From Pseudidiomarina donghaiensis (GTDB lineage: Bacteria > Pseudomonadota > Gammaproteobacteria > Enterobacterales > Alteromonadaceae): a stretch of 64,000 nt of DNA. A program made the position numbers and the translations under genes. Of the stretch, positions 46,211 through 56,672 are shown piece by piece (positions within the stretch are counted from its first letter, which is position 1; every line of letters starts with the position of its first letter). The stretch is from the NCBI RefSeq assembly GCF_900116895.1, contig NZ_FPCF01000001.1:62001-126000 (forward strand), in the 5' to 3' direction. The notes beneath the pieces are model-generated. The model was not told the origin of the DNA. It saw nothing but the letters and a program-made list of their open reading frames with translations, and searched no databases.

Positions 46211-47074
46211 CTAAAACCAATAATGTGCAGCAACAACGAGGGCTAAAACCCAGCCCACGTTGTTGTTGTGCAAAAAGGCTTGAAAGCAGCGTTGTGGCTC
46301 GCGGTACCATATCAGATAGTGTTGCCATAAAAACATGCCAATAATCACGGCGAGCCCTAGCCAATAAACGAATCCAAATAGCAACTCGTAACCTAACCAA
46401 GCCAATAAAGCCAACGTAGCTATTTGTAATAGCGCAATGGCAAATTTGTCATGGCCAGCGAATAATATTGCGGTAGATTTTACACCGATCTTTACGTCAT
46501 CGGCGCGATCAGCCATGGCATATTCAGTGTCGTAGGCCACTGTCCAAGCAATGTTTGCGGTAAATAAAATCCAAGCAACGAGCGGCAGCCCTTGCTCTAA
46601 GGCCGTAAAAGGCATGAGCACGCCAAAACTAAAGGCAACCCCAAGTACTACTTGCGGTAGCTGGGTAAACCGTTTGCAAAACGGGTATAAGGTAGCCACG
46701 CCGGCTGCCGCAAAGCTGAGCAAAATGGTGGCCTGATTAAATTGTAAGACAATGATAAACGCAATAAGCAATAACAAAGCAAACAATGCCAGAGCATGCC
46801 ACGGCTTGAGCTCACCTGTTGCTAAAGGGCGCAGCTTGGTGCGGCTAACATGACCATCAATGTTGCGGTCAGCGTAATCGTTAATGACACACCCTGCTGA
46901 GCGCATAACAAATACGCCAAGCATAAACAAAACCACGGTGCGTAAAGGCGGATTGCCATTGCCGGCAATGAGTAGGGCTACCAATGTAGGCCAACCAAGC
47001 AAGAGGCTGCCAATAGGCCGATCAGCACGCATTAATCGCCAACAGGCGCTGATAAACTGTCCAATGTTAATCAT
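46211..47074 (-). CDS. ubiA: 4-hydroxybenzoate octaprenyltransferase
   Basis: This 287-residue membrane enzyme prenylates 4-hydroxybenzoate in ubiquinone synthesis. Both Asp-rich motifs are present: NDYADRNIDGHVSRTKLRP near residue 65 and DTEYAMADRADD near 190. Its start overlaps the ubiC stop by 8 bp, matching the pathway order of chorismate lyase then prenyltransferase. Confidence 0.95.
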   Translation of the reverse strand: MINIGQFISACWRLMRADRPIGSLLLGWPTLVALLIAGNGNPPLRTVVLFMLGVFVMRSAGCVINDYADRNIDGHVSRTKLRPLATGELKPWHALALFALLLLIAFIIVLQFNQATILLSFAAAGVATLYPFCKRFTQLPQVVLGVAFSFGVLMPFTALEQGLPLVAWILFTANIAWTVAYDTEYAMADRADDVKIGVKSTAILFAGHDKFAIALLQIATLALLAWLGYELLFGFVYWLGLAVIIGMFLWQHYLIWYREPQRCFQAFLHNNNVGWVLALVVAAHYWF

Positions 47075-47696
47075 GGGTATTGTCCTGCATAAGTGTGGCC
47101 GCTATTTGAGCTGGAATAGACTCGCCGATAAAAACTTCGGCAACCAGTACCCGCTGACCCGCCGCGGTAAAACAGCTGCGCCGGCCCCACAGCGATTGCG
47201 CCGGATAACCTAAGCATTGATGAAGTACACCAATGCGTGACTGGGCGGAAAACGTAGATACCTCAATGCGCGAGCGCTGTAGATCGGGTTGCGCAAATAA
47301 ATGAGCACCTAGTGGCTTGTCGCCAAGTTGGCCAAGTTTTAATGCCGCAGCCTCAAGGGCGCTTTGTGGGAAAACACTACGCGCAAATACCCAAGGCTTG
47401 CCGTCACAGCATAAAATAACTTCGCGAATGGTTGCGTTGGCTTGCCCTTGGCTTGCACTTTCGGTTAACCACTTAGCTTCGTCTGGGCGAATCATTCCCG
47501 GACGCTGGCCGAGCACCTCAACCGAAAAGTCTTGGCAATGACGCTTTAATTTCGCGGTAAGGGAGTCGGGGTCAAGCAGCCATTGAGTTAGGAGTGCACT
47601 GGTAGGTAAGTGCTGCGCCAGCGCTGGCTGCCAGTCTGCTTGCTGGCCCTGGCTGACGATAGGAAACTCGAGTTGTTGTAACTCAGAAAAGCGCAT
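47067..47696 (-). CDS. ubiC: Chorismate pyruvate-lyase
   Basis: This 209-residue protein converts chorismate to 4-hydroxybenzoate and pyruvate, the first committed step of ubiquinone synthesis. It has VEVLGQRPGMIRPDEAKWL near residue 58, REVILCCDGKPWVFARSVFP near 91 and the conserved Glu-bearing C-terminus LVAEVFIGES. It is slightly longer than E. coli UbiC (165 residues). It is coupled with ubiA. Confidence 0.9.
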   Translation of the reverse strand: MRFSELQQLEFPIVSQGQQADWQPALAQHLPTSALLTQWLLDPDSLTAKLKRHCQDFSVEVLGQRPGMIRPDEAKWLTESASQGQANATIREVILCCDGKPWVFARSVFPQSALEAAALKLGQLGDKPLGAHLFAQPDLQRSRIEVSTFSAQSRIGVLHQCLGYPAQSLWGRRSCFTAAGQRVLVAEVFIGESIPAQIAATLMQDNTHD

Positions 47697-47699
47697 GTA

Positions 47700-48548
47700 C
47701 TACCGACGACCGTATTGGGTTAAAAACCGAATAACAACGCCAATGACCAAGCCGGAAACCAGCCCCGCTGTGTGTGCGGTATTGGCAATATTGACCCACA
47801 GTAGCCCTGTATAACCAAGCACCAACCATGCGAGCATAAAAATAATTAAGCCGTTTGGAAGAAACAATGGGTGTCGAGGGTTTTTCCAACCAACGACACT
47901 GGCAATACCGAATAGACCATAAACCACGCCAGAAAGGCCGCCAAAATAAGGGCCACTTTCTATAAACTGCGAGGTGTTTGAGGCTATTGCGCAAACTGCG
48001 AACGCCAATACTAACCACTTAGTGCCATAGTATCGCTCAAAGCGGCCACCTAAATACCACCACCAAAACACGTTAAAGAGAATGTGCAGCACACTGAAGT
48101 GCAACACGGCCGGGCTGACAAATCGCCAAGGTTGCGCCCAAGGCAAGCTTTCAAAGTCATTTGGGTTAAACAGTAGAGCGCCTAAAATACCCTCGGCTAA
48201 AGGCGTCATTAAGCCAAGAAAAACCAGCACAACAATTGCAGCATATAAGGCTGTGAACCAACCTGCTTGACGCAACATTATGCTCAGCATGGAAGATGGG
48301 TTAGTGTTTGTTTGCTGCGGTTGAGCCGTTTGCGAGTCAGTAGACTCAACGGCTTGATTGGCAATATCTGGGTTGTCTTTAAAGGCTTGAATAAGTGCTT
48401 TTGCATGCGCATGGTAGCTGGAAACAGTTAACCACAATTCAAGCTGATTACCCTGTTCGCTAACGGTTACTGGCACACCGTTTTGCTGTAGGTAACGATA
48501 CAGGTTCGCCATCATTTCAGCATCACGGGTGGTCAGTAATTTTTGCAT
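47700..48548 (-). CDS. glpG: Rhomboid intramembrane serine protease GlpG
   Basis: This 282-residue protease has a cytoplasmic N-domain (about 1-85) and six membrane helices. The catalytic Ser lies in GLSGVVYGLFG near residue 211 and the His in HTAGLVSGLVIG near 263; HILFNVFWWWYLGGRFE in helix 2 is typical. It abuts glpE, the same pairing as in E. coli. Confidence 0.95.
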   Translation of the reverse strand: MQKLLTTRDAEMMANLYRYLQQNGVPVTVSEQGNQLELWLTVSSYHAHAKALIQAFKDNPDIANQAVESTDSQTAQPQQTNTNPSSMLSIMLRQAGWFTALYAAIVVLVFLGLMTPLAEGILGALLFNPNDFESLPWAQPWRFVSPAVLHFSVLHILFNVFWWWYLGGRFERYYGTKWLVLAFAVCAIASNTSQFIESGPYFGGLSGVVYGLFGIASVVGWKNPRHPLFLPNGLIIFMLAWLVLGYTGLLWVNIANTAHTAGLVSGLVIGVVIRFLTQYGRR

Positions 48549-48872
48549 TTAACCGCGCTCCACAGCCTCTGGAAACTGTTGTGCCCAAGCGGTCATGCCG
48601 CCGTCTAAGCTACTGGTATTCTCAACGCCTTGGTTAACCAAGTATTGCGCAGCACCTTGGCTGCTATTGCCGTGATAGCAAACGACCACCACAGGGTTGT
48701 CGTCATCAAGCCCATTCAGAAAATCTTGTAAGTTGGCATCGGTTAAGCGCTGTGAACCGGGTATGTGCGCTGCAGCAAACGAGCGTTCGTCACGAATATC
48801 GACAAATCGTGTCTCGCCTTGCTGCCACATTTGGTGAGCGGTGGTCACATTAATTCGTTTAAATTCTGCCAT
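48549..48872 (-). CDS. glpE: Thiosulfate sulfurtransferase GlpE
   Basis: This 107-residue single-domain rhodanese transfers sulfur from thiosulfate to cyanide or thiols. The active-site loop is VVCYHGNSSQGAA with Cys near residue 64, matching E. coli GlpE. It precedes glpG directly. Confidence 0.94.
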   Translation of the reverse strand: MAEFKRINVTTAHQMWQQGETRFVDIRDERSFAAAHIPGSQRLTDANLQDFLNGLDDDNPVVVVCYHGNSSQGAAQYLVNQGVENTSSLDGGMTAWAQQFPEAVERG

Positions 48873-48904
48873 GGTTACTTCCTAATTTTCTGTATTGGCG
48901 CAGA

Positions 48905-49930
48905 TTAACTCCAGTCTAAAACGACTTTGCCTGATTGACCAGAGGTCATAATGTCAAAGCCTTCTTGGAAGTCATCAACCGACATGCTGTGGGTCAATAT
49001 TGGTGACAGATCGAGACCTGACTGCAGCAAGCTTGCCATTTTGTACCAGGTTTCGAACATTTCACGACCATAAATGCCCTTAATGGTGAGACCTTTGAAA
49101 ATAACTTGGTTCCAGTCAATGGCGACGCTTTGCGGTGGAATGCCAAGCATGGCTATTTTGCCGCCGTGATTCATAGTTTCAAGCATTTGCGCAAACGCTG
49201 AAGGCACGCCAGACATTTCCAGGCCGACGTCGAATCCTTCTTTCATGCCAAGCTCGTTCATCACGTCTTTCAAGTTTTCTTTACTGACATCAACAGCGCG
49301 CGTCGCACCCATTTTCTTCGCCAAATCAAGACGATATTCATTTACGTCGGTAATAACCACGTGGCGCGCACCAACGTGGCGAGCTACTGCTGCGGCCATA
49401 ATTCCAATGGGGCCTGCGCCGGTAATCAACACGTCTTCGCCCACTAAGTCGAAGGCTAAAGCGGTATGTACAGCGTTACCAAATGGGTCAAAAATAGCGG
49501 CTAAATCATCGCTAATGTCGTCTGGTAATTTGAAGGCGTTTTCCGCCGGAATAACCAAGTATTCAGCGAATGCACCAGGGCGGTTAACACCCACACCAAC
49601 GGTGTTACGGCATAAGTGACGGCGCCCGGCGCGGCAGTTACGGCAATGGCCGCAGGTAATATGGCCTTCGCCTGAAACGCGGTCGCCCGTGTTAAAACCA
49701 CGCACACCTTCGCCCATTGCCTCAACTACGCCAACATATTCGTGACCGACCACCATAGGCACTGGAATAGTCTTTTGTGACCATTCGTCCCACTTGTAAA
49801 TATGTACGTCAGTGCCGCAAATAGCGGTTTTTTTAATGCGAATGAGTAAGTCGTTGTAACCGTACTCAGGCTTTTCAACGTCAGTCATCCATATGCCTGG
49901 TTCAGCGTGTAATTTGGCTAAAGCTTTCAT
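48905..49930 (-). CDS. tdh: L-threonine 3-dehydrogenase
   Basis: This 341-residue zinc enzyme oxidises threonine to 2-amino-3-ketobutyrate with NAD+. The catalytic zinc ligands lie in [16 protein letters not shown] near residue 38 and GHEYVG near 63, the structural zinc Cys in [15 protein letters not shown] near 93, and the NAD motif [12 protein letters not shown] near 169. Kbl, the next enzyme, is encoded just upstream. Confidence 0.97.
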   Translation of the reverse strand: MKALAKLHAEPGIWMTDVEKPEYGYNDLLIRIKKTAICGTDVHIYKWDEWSQKTIPVPMVVGHEYVGVVEAMGEGVRGFNTGDRVSGEGHITCGHCRNCRAGRRHLCRNTVGVGVNRPGAFAEYLVIPAENAFKLPDDISDDLAAIFDPFGNAVHTALAFDLVGEDVLITGAGPIGIMAAAVARHVGARHVVITDVNEYRLDLAKKMGATRAVDVSKENLKDVMNELGMKEGFDVGLEMSGVPSAFAQMLETMNHGGKIAMLGIPPQSVAIDWNQVIFKGLTIKGIYGREMFETWYKMASLLQSGLDLSPILTHSMSVDDFQEGFDIMTSGQSGKVVLDWS

Positions 49931-49953
49931 CGTTTTTACCTTCAGTAACGGTG

Positions 49954-51147
49954 TTAAATTATGCCTAAGTCTTTACCAATTCGGGTAAAGGCGTCAATGG
50001 CACGGTCAAGTTGCTCACGCGTGTGGGCAGCCGACATTTGGGTGCGAATACGTGCTTTGCCACGCGGCACCACAGGGAACGAGAAGCCAACAACGTAGAT
50101 GCCTTCTTTGAGCATGCGCTCAGCCATTTCTGATGCCAATTTAGCATCGCCAATCATTACTGGAATAATGGCGTGATCTGCGCCGCTGAGGGTAAAGCCT
50201 GCCGCAGTCATTTGGGTACGGAAGTAATTTGCGTTGTCCCAAAGCTTTGCGCGCAACTCGTGACCGTTTTCAAGCATTTCAAGCACGCGAATAGACGCTT
50301 GCACAATAGCTGGCGCGACTGAGTTTGAGAACAAATATGGGCGTGAGCGCTGACGTAGCCAGTCAATGACACATTTTTTACCTGAGGTATAACCGCCTGA
50401 CGCGCCGCCTAAGGCTTTGCCTAAGGTACCGGTAATAATGTCGACACGACCCATCACGTTGCAGTACTCGTGCGTACCTTTACCGTTTTCACCTAAGAAA
50501 CCAGTTGCGTGACAGTCGTCCATCATGACTAAAGCGCCATACTCGTCGGCTAAGTCGCAAATGCCATTTAAGTTGGCAATAACACCGTCCATTGAGAATA
50601 CGCCGTCGGTCGCGATGAGAATGTTACGCGCGCCATCGGCCTTAGCTTGTTTAAGTTGGGCTTCTAAGTCGGCCATGTCGTTATTTTTGTAACGATAACG
50701 CTTAGATTTGCTTAAGCGAATACCATCAATAATAGAGGCATGGTTTAGCTCGTCACTGATAATGGCGTCTTCTGGGCCCATTAAGGTTTCAAATAAACCG
50801 CCGTTAGCATCGAAGCATGATGAATACAAAATTGTATCTTCGGTGCCCAAAAAATCGCTGAGTTTGGCTTCGAGCGTTTTGTGAATATTTTGCGTGCCAC
50901 AAATAAAACGCACGGAAGCAGTACCAAAACCGTGTTCATCAAGGCCTTTTTTTGCGGCTCGAATAAGTTCTGCGTTGTTGGCTAAACCTAAATAGTTGTT
51001 GGCACAGAAGTTAAGAACAGATTCACCATTGCCGACTTCAATTTCAGCGTCTTGGTCGCCTAAAATAATTCGCTCGTTTTTGTATAAGCCTTCTGCTTGC
51101 AGCTCGTCTAGCTGGGTTTCAAGCTGTTGATAAAAATCTTGCTTCAT
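49954..51147 (-). CDS. kbl: Glycine C-acetyltransferase (KBL)
   Basis: This 397-residue PLP enzyme splits 2-amino-3-ketobutyrate with CoA into glycine and acetyl-CoA, completing threonine breakdown begun by Tdh. The PLP lysine lies in [18 protein letters not shown] near residue 243, with the start [20 protein letters not shown]. It is the first gene of a minus-strand run kbl-tdh-glpE-glpG-ubiC-ubiA with short gaps. Confidence 0.97.
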   Translation of the reverse strand: MKQDFYQQLETQLDELQAEGLYKNERIILGDQDAEIEVGNGESVLNFCANNYLGLANNAELIRAAKKGLDEHGFGTASVRFICGTQNIHKTLEAKLSDFLGTEDTILYSSCFDANGGLFETLMGPEDAIISDELNHASIIDGIRLSKSKRYRYKNNDMADLEAQLKQAKADGARNILIATDGVFSMDGVIANLNGICDLADEYGALVMMDDCHATGFLGENGKGTHEYCNVMGRVDIITGTLGKALGGASGGYTSGKKCVIDWLRQRSRPYLFSNSVAPAIVQASIRVLEMLENGHELRAKLWDNANYFRTQMTAAGFTLSGADHAIIPVMIGDAKLASEMAERMLKEGIYVVGFSFPVVPRGKARIRTQMSAAHTREQLDRAIDAFTRIGKDLGII

Positions 51148-51194
51148 GTAATTCTCCGTGCGTTGACGTTACGGGTGAACCATAATGTTATTGA

Positions 51195-51754
<560 letters not shown>

Positions 51755-51764
<10 letters not shown>

Positions 51765-53080
51765 ACGTCAACAAATACCCATGCCAATAATAGTGGGCAA
51801 ACCACACGTAAATGCCAAAACAACAAGCGATAGCGAAGTTCAGTATGGGCCAATTCGCGAAGCCGATTGCTGCGCCGCCATAGCCAACCGATAACGATAA
51901 AGTAAAAGAGCCCAGACAAAGGGAGTTGAAATTGCGTCACGTAAGTAACCACCCAGTTAAACAATGGGTCGAAGAACACCACCAAAGTTATCCCAATTAA
52001 ACTAATCATTGCAGCAATGATTAGTGCTGCTTGGCGACGATTGACTGGGTGGGTTTCAATGGCATAAGCAATAGGCACCTCGGCAGTTGCAATGGTGGAC
52101 GTTAGAGCAGCAATGCTTAACAACGCGAAAAAGCCAAACCCTAACCAAGAGCCAGTATTGCCGAGGCGATCAAATAAGTCCGGCAGCACCTGAAAAATTA
52201 AGCGGCCTTCGCCAATAAGTTGCTCACCTTCAGTGACAGACAATCCTTGTGCCATAGCCACATACAGCGCCGGAATAATTAACAAACCGGCCAAAAAGGC
52301 AACCAGCGTATCAAGAGCTGCAACGCTCCAAGTTAAGCGGCCTAATCGCGTTCCTTTTTTCAAATAACTTCCGTAGATCATCATGCCGCCAAGGCCGATA
52401 GACAGCGAGAAAAAGGCTTGCCCCATAGCCGAAACAAGTAAATCAGCACTGAACATGGCATTAAAATCGGGTACTAAGTACGCGCGAAAACCGTCACTGG
52501 CGCCAGGTAGCGTGGCAATGTAGACAATGAGACCTATGAGCAACACCACCAATAATGGCATGAGGCGCCGCGACCATCGTTCAATACCATTCTGCACCCC
52601 TTTGATAACAATTCCAAAAGTGAGCGTAACAAAGACTAAAAGCAAAATAATATCACGCAACATGGAACTCGTTTTTGTCCATTGCGCCAAGCTACTCATG
52701 CTTAATGCTTGCAGCAGAAAAGTAAGCCCCTCCGCCACCATCCACGCAGCGACCAAATGATAGAAGCTGAGCATAAGAATAGCGCCGATGACGTTCAAGT
52801 AACCCATGGTTTTACCGCTAGCGGCAGTAACAGGAGAGTGAGTTTGGCTTAATGTTGACAGGGCTTTAACGGGGTTTGCTTGTGCCGCATGGCCTAGGCT
52901 TAATTCGGTGTACAAAGCCGGCACCGCGAGAATAACTACAACGGCCAAGTAGACCAGTAAAAATGCCGCACCGCCGTGGTTTGCAGCTTGGCTAGGGAAG
53001 CCCCAAATATTACCTAATCCGATAGCTGAACCGGCAGCGGCAAGAATAAATCCAATTCTGGTATGAAAGCTATCGCGCAT
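51755..53080 (-). CDS. Sodium-dependent transporter of the NSS family
   Basis: This 441-residue inner-membrane protein has about eleven or twelve helices. The start GFILAAAGSAIGLGNIWGFP contains the conserved sodium- and substrate-site region of helix 1 seen in LeuT-like amino-acid transporters. FFSLSIGLGGMMIYGSYLKKG near residue 222 is helix 6, the other half of the site. The substrate is probably an amino acid but cannot be told from sequence. Confidence 0.9.
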
Positions 53081-53251
53081 AAAACAACCAATTATTAGTT
53101 AAGATTTAGGCAGAAATTAGCCGTTAAAAGCAAGCATTCTAGCCTGTATAACATCCATAAGACTACCATTTTTGCCCTTTTCACGTTAGAATCGCGCCCA
53201 CATTTACTTTTCGATAATTTTGCTCAAACCAGACCCGCAGGAGTCCGCCAC

Positions 53252-54853
53252 ATGACTGATCTGGATCTTGGCCGTTACGGCATCACAGACGTCACTGAAA
53301 TTGTCCATAACCCTTCCTATGAACAATTGTTTGAAGAAGAAACACGTGCTGATCTACAAGGCTTTGAAAAAGGCGTTGTCACCGACTTAGGCGCCGTTGC
53401 TGTTGATACAGGTATCTTTACTGGTCGCTCGCCAAAAGATAAATATATCGTACGCGACGACGTAACCAAAGACACGTTGTGGTGGGCAGACCAGGGCAAA
53501 AATGACAATAAAGCCATTACCCCAGAAATTTGGGCGGACTTAAAAGACACAGTTACCACGCAATTATCAGGCAAACGTTTGTTTGTTGTAGATACTTACT
53601 GTGGTGCGAATGAAGACACCCGTTTATCGGTACGTTTTATCACTGAAGTTGCATGGCAAGCGCATTTCGTGAAAAACATGTTTATTCGTCCTTCAGCAGA
53701 AGAGCTGGAAAACTTTACGCCTGATTTCGTGGTTATGAACGGTGCAAAATGCATCAACCACAAATGGCAAGAACACGGATTAAACTCTGAAAACTTTGTT
53801 GCCTTTAATTTAACCGAACGTATTCAACTTATTGGCGGAACCTGGTACGGCGGCGAAATGAAGAAAGGTATGTTCTCTATCATGAACTACTACTTGCCGT
53901 TGCAAGGTATTGCGTCAATGCATTGTTCTGCTAACGTTGGTGAAGACGGTGACGTTGCAATTTTCTTTGGTTTGTCAGGTACCGGGAAAACGACGTTATC
54001 AACCGACCCGAAGCGTCAGTTAATTGGTGACGATGAACATGGTTGGGACGACGACGGTGTCTTCAACTTTGAAGGCGGTTGTTACGCCAAAACCATCAAC
54101 CTGTCAGCGGAAGCTGAGCCGGATATCTACAACGCCATTCGTCGCGATGCCTTGTTAGAAAACGTTACTGTGAATGACGAAGGTGTGGTTGATTTCAACG
54201 ACGGCTCGAAAACCGAAAACACCCGTGTTTCATACCCGATTTACCATATCGACAATATCGTGAAGCCAGTGTCTAAAGCGGGCCACGCGAAGAAAGTTAT
54301 TTTCTTAACGGCAGACGCTTTTGGTGTTTTACCACCGGTTTCTAAGTTGACCAAAGAACAAACAGAGTATTATTTCTTGTCAGGCTTTACTGCCAAGTTA
54401 GCTGGTACAGAGCGTGGTATTACTGAACCAACGCCTACTTTCTCAAGCTGTTTTGGGGCTGCGTTCTTAACCTTGCATCCTACCCAGTATGCCGAAGTTT
54501 TGGTGAAACGTATGGAAGCATCAGGTGCTGAAGCCTACCTAGTCAACACCGGTTGGAACGGCACTGGCAAGCGTATTTCAATTCAAGCAACCCGCGCTAT
54601 TATTGACTCCATTTTAGACGGTAGCATTGAAGACGCAGAATTTGTGCAATTGCCATATTTCAACCTTGCCATGCCAACCGCGTTAGCAGGTGTTGAAGAG
54701 CAACACATTCTAGACCCACGCAACACCTATGCAGACCAAGGTGATTGGGACGTGAAAGCGCAAGACCTAGCCAATCGTTTTGTGGCGAACTTTGAGAAGT
54801 TCACCGATAACGACGAAGGCAAAGCGTTAGTTGCAGCTGGCCCGCAGCTGTAA
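53252..54853 (+). CDS. pckA: Phosphoenolpyruvate carboxykinase (ATP)
   Basis: This 533-residue enzyme converts oxaloacetate and ATP to phosphoenolpyruvate and CO2, the entry step of gluconeogenesis. The phosphate loop [11 protein letters not shown] is near residue 240, the metal-site segment [21 protein letters not shown] follows near 258, and [14 protein letters not shown] is near 57. A CAGGAG site precedes the start. It fits growth on amino acids. Confidence 0.97.
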   Translation: MTDLDLGRYGITDVTEIVHNPSYEQLFEEETRADLQGFEKGVVTDLGAVAVDTGIFTGRSPKDKYIVRDDVTKDTLWWADQGKNDNKAITPEIWADLKDTVTTQLSGKRLFVVDTYCGANEDTRLSVRFITEVAWQAHFVKNMFIRPSAEELENFTPDFVVMNGAKCINHKWQEHGLNSENFVAFNLTERIQLIGGTWYGGEMKKGMFSIMNYYLPLQGIASMHCSANVGEDGDVAIFFGLSGTGKTTLSTDPKRQLIGDDEHGWDDDGVFNFEGGCYAKTINLSAEAEPDIYNAIRRDALLENVTVNDEGVVDFNDGSKTENTRVSYPIYHIDNIVKPVSKAGHAKKVIFLTADAFGVLPPVSKLTKEQTEYYFLSGFTAKLAGTERGITEPTPTFSSCFGAAFLTLHPTQYAEVLVKRMEASGAEAYLVNTGWNGTGKRISIQATRAIIDSILDGSIEDAEFVQLPYFNLAMPTALAGVEEQHILDPRNTYADQGDWDVKAQDLANRFVANFEKFTDNDEGKALVAAGPQL

Positions 54854-54863
54854 AACACAAGCT

Positions 54864-56600
54864 TTAGCGTTGGTAATAATCAAACCGCAGCTGCGCAAGT
54901 GGCTGCGGTTTTGCGTATAAAAAGCCCTGTAATAAGTCGCAATCCGCCTCGCGCAGCAATTGAGCCTGTACTGGAACTTCTACCCCTTCGGCAACTACCG
55001 TAAGATCAAGCTGGTGTGCTAGTGCAATAATACCGGCCAAAATGGCATTGTCGCGCTTACTGTTGGCAATTTCACGCACGAAACTGCGATCAATTTTTAT
55101 TTTATGCACAGGCAAAAAGCGCAAGTAAGCCAAACTTGAATAGCCAGTACCGAAGTCATCAAGCGAGACTTTGATGCCCATACTATCCAGTGTGTGAATG
55201 GTATCGATGGCGCGTTCCTCGTCAGCCATCAGTACGCTTTCAGTTATCTCTAGCTCCAGGTGAGCAGGCTCAACGCCAGTTTTTTGCATAATTTCACGCA
55301 CGGTCTGCAAAAAGTTCGGTTGAATAAATTGCACCGGCGAAATGTTCACCGCCACCGAAATAGCTTTGCTTCGCTGCTTGTTCATTTGAGTAATGTCATG
55401 ACAGGCCTGCTCAAGTACCCAATTGCCCATGGCGACTATTTGCCCTGACTCTTCAGCCAGTGGAATAAACTCCGCAGGTGACACCATGCCGCGTGTTGGA
55501 TGATGCCAGCGAATAAGGCTTTCAATGGAGCATACCGTTTGCTGGTTGGCGCACAAAATAGGTTGATAATACAATTCAAGTTGTTGCTTTTCTAACGCGT
55601 CATGAAGCTCTTGTCGCAACAGTAACTTGGCGCTGAGTTGCTTTGAGATGTCCTGGGAGAACCAATGTGCGGTATTGCGACCATTTAGCTTGGCCTGATA
55701 CATAGCCATGTCACCATGTTGTATCAAGGTGCTAGCTTCAGGTACCAAGGTTAGCTTTCGCGAGGGCTCATAGGCGGCAATACCAATGCTTGGGGTAATG
55801 CTTAAAGCATGCTGACCAACAGTAAAGGGCTTTTTAAATACACCTTGCAAGCGCAGCAAAATACGTTGTGCTTCTTCGGCGTTGGCAACCTCGGGCACGA
55901 GTAAAGCGAACTCGTCGGCCGCCAAACGGGCTAGGGTGTCACCGGGATCAAGCAGCTCGTTAATACGCTCGGCAATTTGTTTTAATAGCGCGTCACCGCC
56001 AGCTAAACCGAGTGCGTCATTGACAGCCTTAAAGTTATCAATATCAATGTAGTAGAGTACCAACATTTGTTGCTGGCGCTGGGCAAGTAACAAGTCATGT
56101 TCAACTCGCTCCTCAAAGAAGTCCCGATTCAAGCAGCCAGTCAGTGCATCATGGGTTTGGCGGTAGGTTAGTTGCTCTTCCACTGACTTTTTGTCGGTAA
56201 TATCCTGCAATACTCCAATAAAGTGTGACACCTCGCCATTGACTTCGCGTACCGGCGAAATATGTACCTCATTCCAATAGCTAGTGCCGTCTTTGCGGTA
56301 ATTGAGTACCGTTGTTTTTAACTCCAGTTGGTGCTCTAACGCATGAACAATTTCATCTATAACCGCTTGCTCAGAATGACCGCCCTGCAAAAAGTGCAGG
56401 CTTTGCCCTAGCACTTCGCTGGCGGTGTACCCGGTTGTTTTATAAAAAGCATGATTGGCGTAAACCAGCGGGCGTCCCGGCGCTCGCGCATCAATAATAA
56501 CAATACTATTAATGCTTGACTCTACCGCACGCTCAAGCAAGAAAGCTTTTTCATGCTCAATAGGGCTTAAGGCAATGACGTTATGTGGTTTAACTTCCAT
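54864..56600 (-). CDS. PAS-GGDEF-EAL c-di-GMP protein, probable phosphodiesterase
   Basis: This 578-residue soluble protein has a PAS domain (about 25-137), a GGDEF domain (about 145-310) and an EAL domain (about 330-575). The GGDEF motif is degraded to AADEF (227-231), so cyclase activity is unlikely. The EAL domain keeps ESLIRWHHP at 360-368 and DDFGTGYSS at 481-489, consistent with hydrolysis of c-di-GMP. The PAS domain resembles LOV domains (GQSLHFLQG at 65-73, WNEVHISPVRE near 109) but has Leu where LOV photoreceptors have Cys. It lies downstream of another GGDEF gene. Confidence 0.9.
   Translation of the reverse strand: MEVKPHNVIALSPIEHEKAFLLERAVESSINSIVIIDARAPGRPLVYANHAFYKTTGYTASEVLGQSLHFLQGGHSEQAVIDEIVHALEHQLELKTTVLNYRKDGTSYWNEVHISPVREVNGEVSHFIGVLQDITDKKSVEEQLTYRQTHDALTGCLNRDFFEERVEHDLLLAQRQQQMLVLYYIDIDNFKAVNDALGLAGGDALLKQIAERINELLDPGDTLARLAADEFALLVPEVANAEEAQRILLRLQGVFKKPFTVGQHALSITPSIGIAAYEPSRKLTLVPEASTLIQHGDMAMYQAKLNGRNTAHWFSQDISKQLSAKLLLRQELHDALEKQQLELYYQPILCANQQTVCSIESLIRWHHPTRGMVSPAEFIPLAEESGQIVAMGNWVLEQACHDITQMNKQRSKAISVAVNISPVQFIQPNFLQTVREIMQKTGVEPAHLELEITESVLMADEERAIDTIHTLDSMGIKVSLDDFGTGYSSLAYLRFLPVHKIKIDRSFVREIANSKRDNAILAGIIALAHQLDLTVVAEGVEVPVQAQLLREADCDLLQGFLYAKPQPLAQLRFDYYQR
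54882..54912 (+). terminator. Possible rho-independent terminator of pckA
   Basis: A 10-bp stem (54882-54891 with 54902-54911, 10-base loop) ends in a run of four T, about 30 bp after the pckA stop. It lies inside the 3' end of the convergent GGDEF-EAL gene, so its sequence is also protein-constrained. Confidence 0.4.
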
Positions 56601-56607
56601 GCTACAT

Positions 56608-56652
56608 CTTTACGTTAGTTTACTATGTTTACTCGAATATACTAATGTAAAG
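56608..56652. repeat. 12-bp inverted repeat upstream of the GGDEF-EAL gene
   Basis: CTTTACGTTAGT at 56608-56619 pairs with ACTAATGTAAAG at 56641-56652 with one G-T wobble, leaving a 21-base spacer. It starts eight bases upstream of the GGDEF-EAL start codon, in the gap after the other GGDEF gene. It may be an operator or a leader hairpin affecting ribosome access. Confidence 0.6.
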
Positions 56653-56672
56653 CTTATGTAACAATGGGTTAA

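Noticed and set aside
46226-46268. Hairpin between plsB and ubiA ends
   Set aside because: An inverted repeat is present, but it lies within the ubiA coding region with no T tract, so it may be chance.
53100-53251. Promoter of pckA
   Set aside because: A TAGAAT-like -10 is present, but no convincing -35 lies at the right spacing, so I did not call it.
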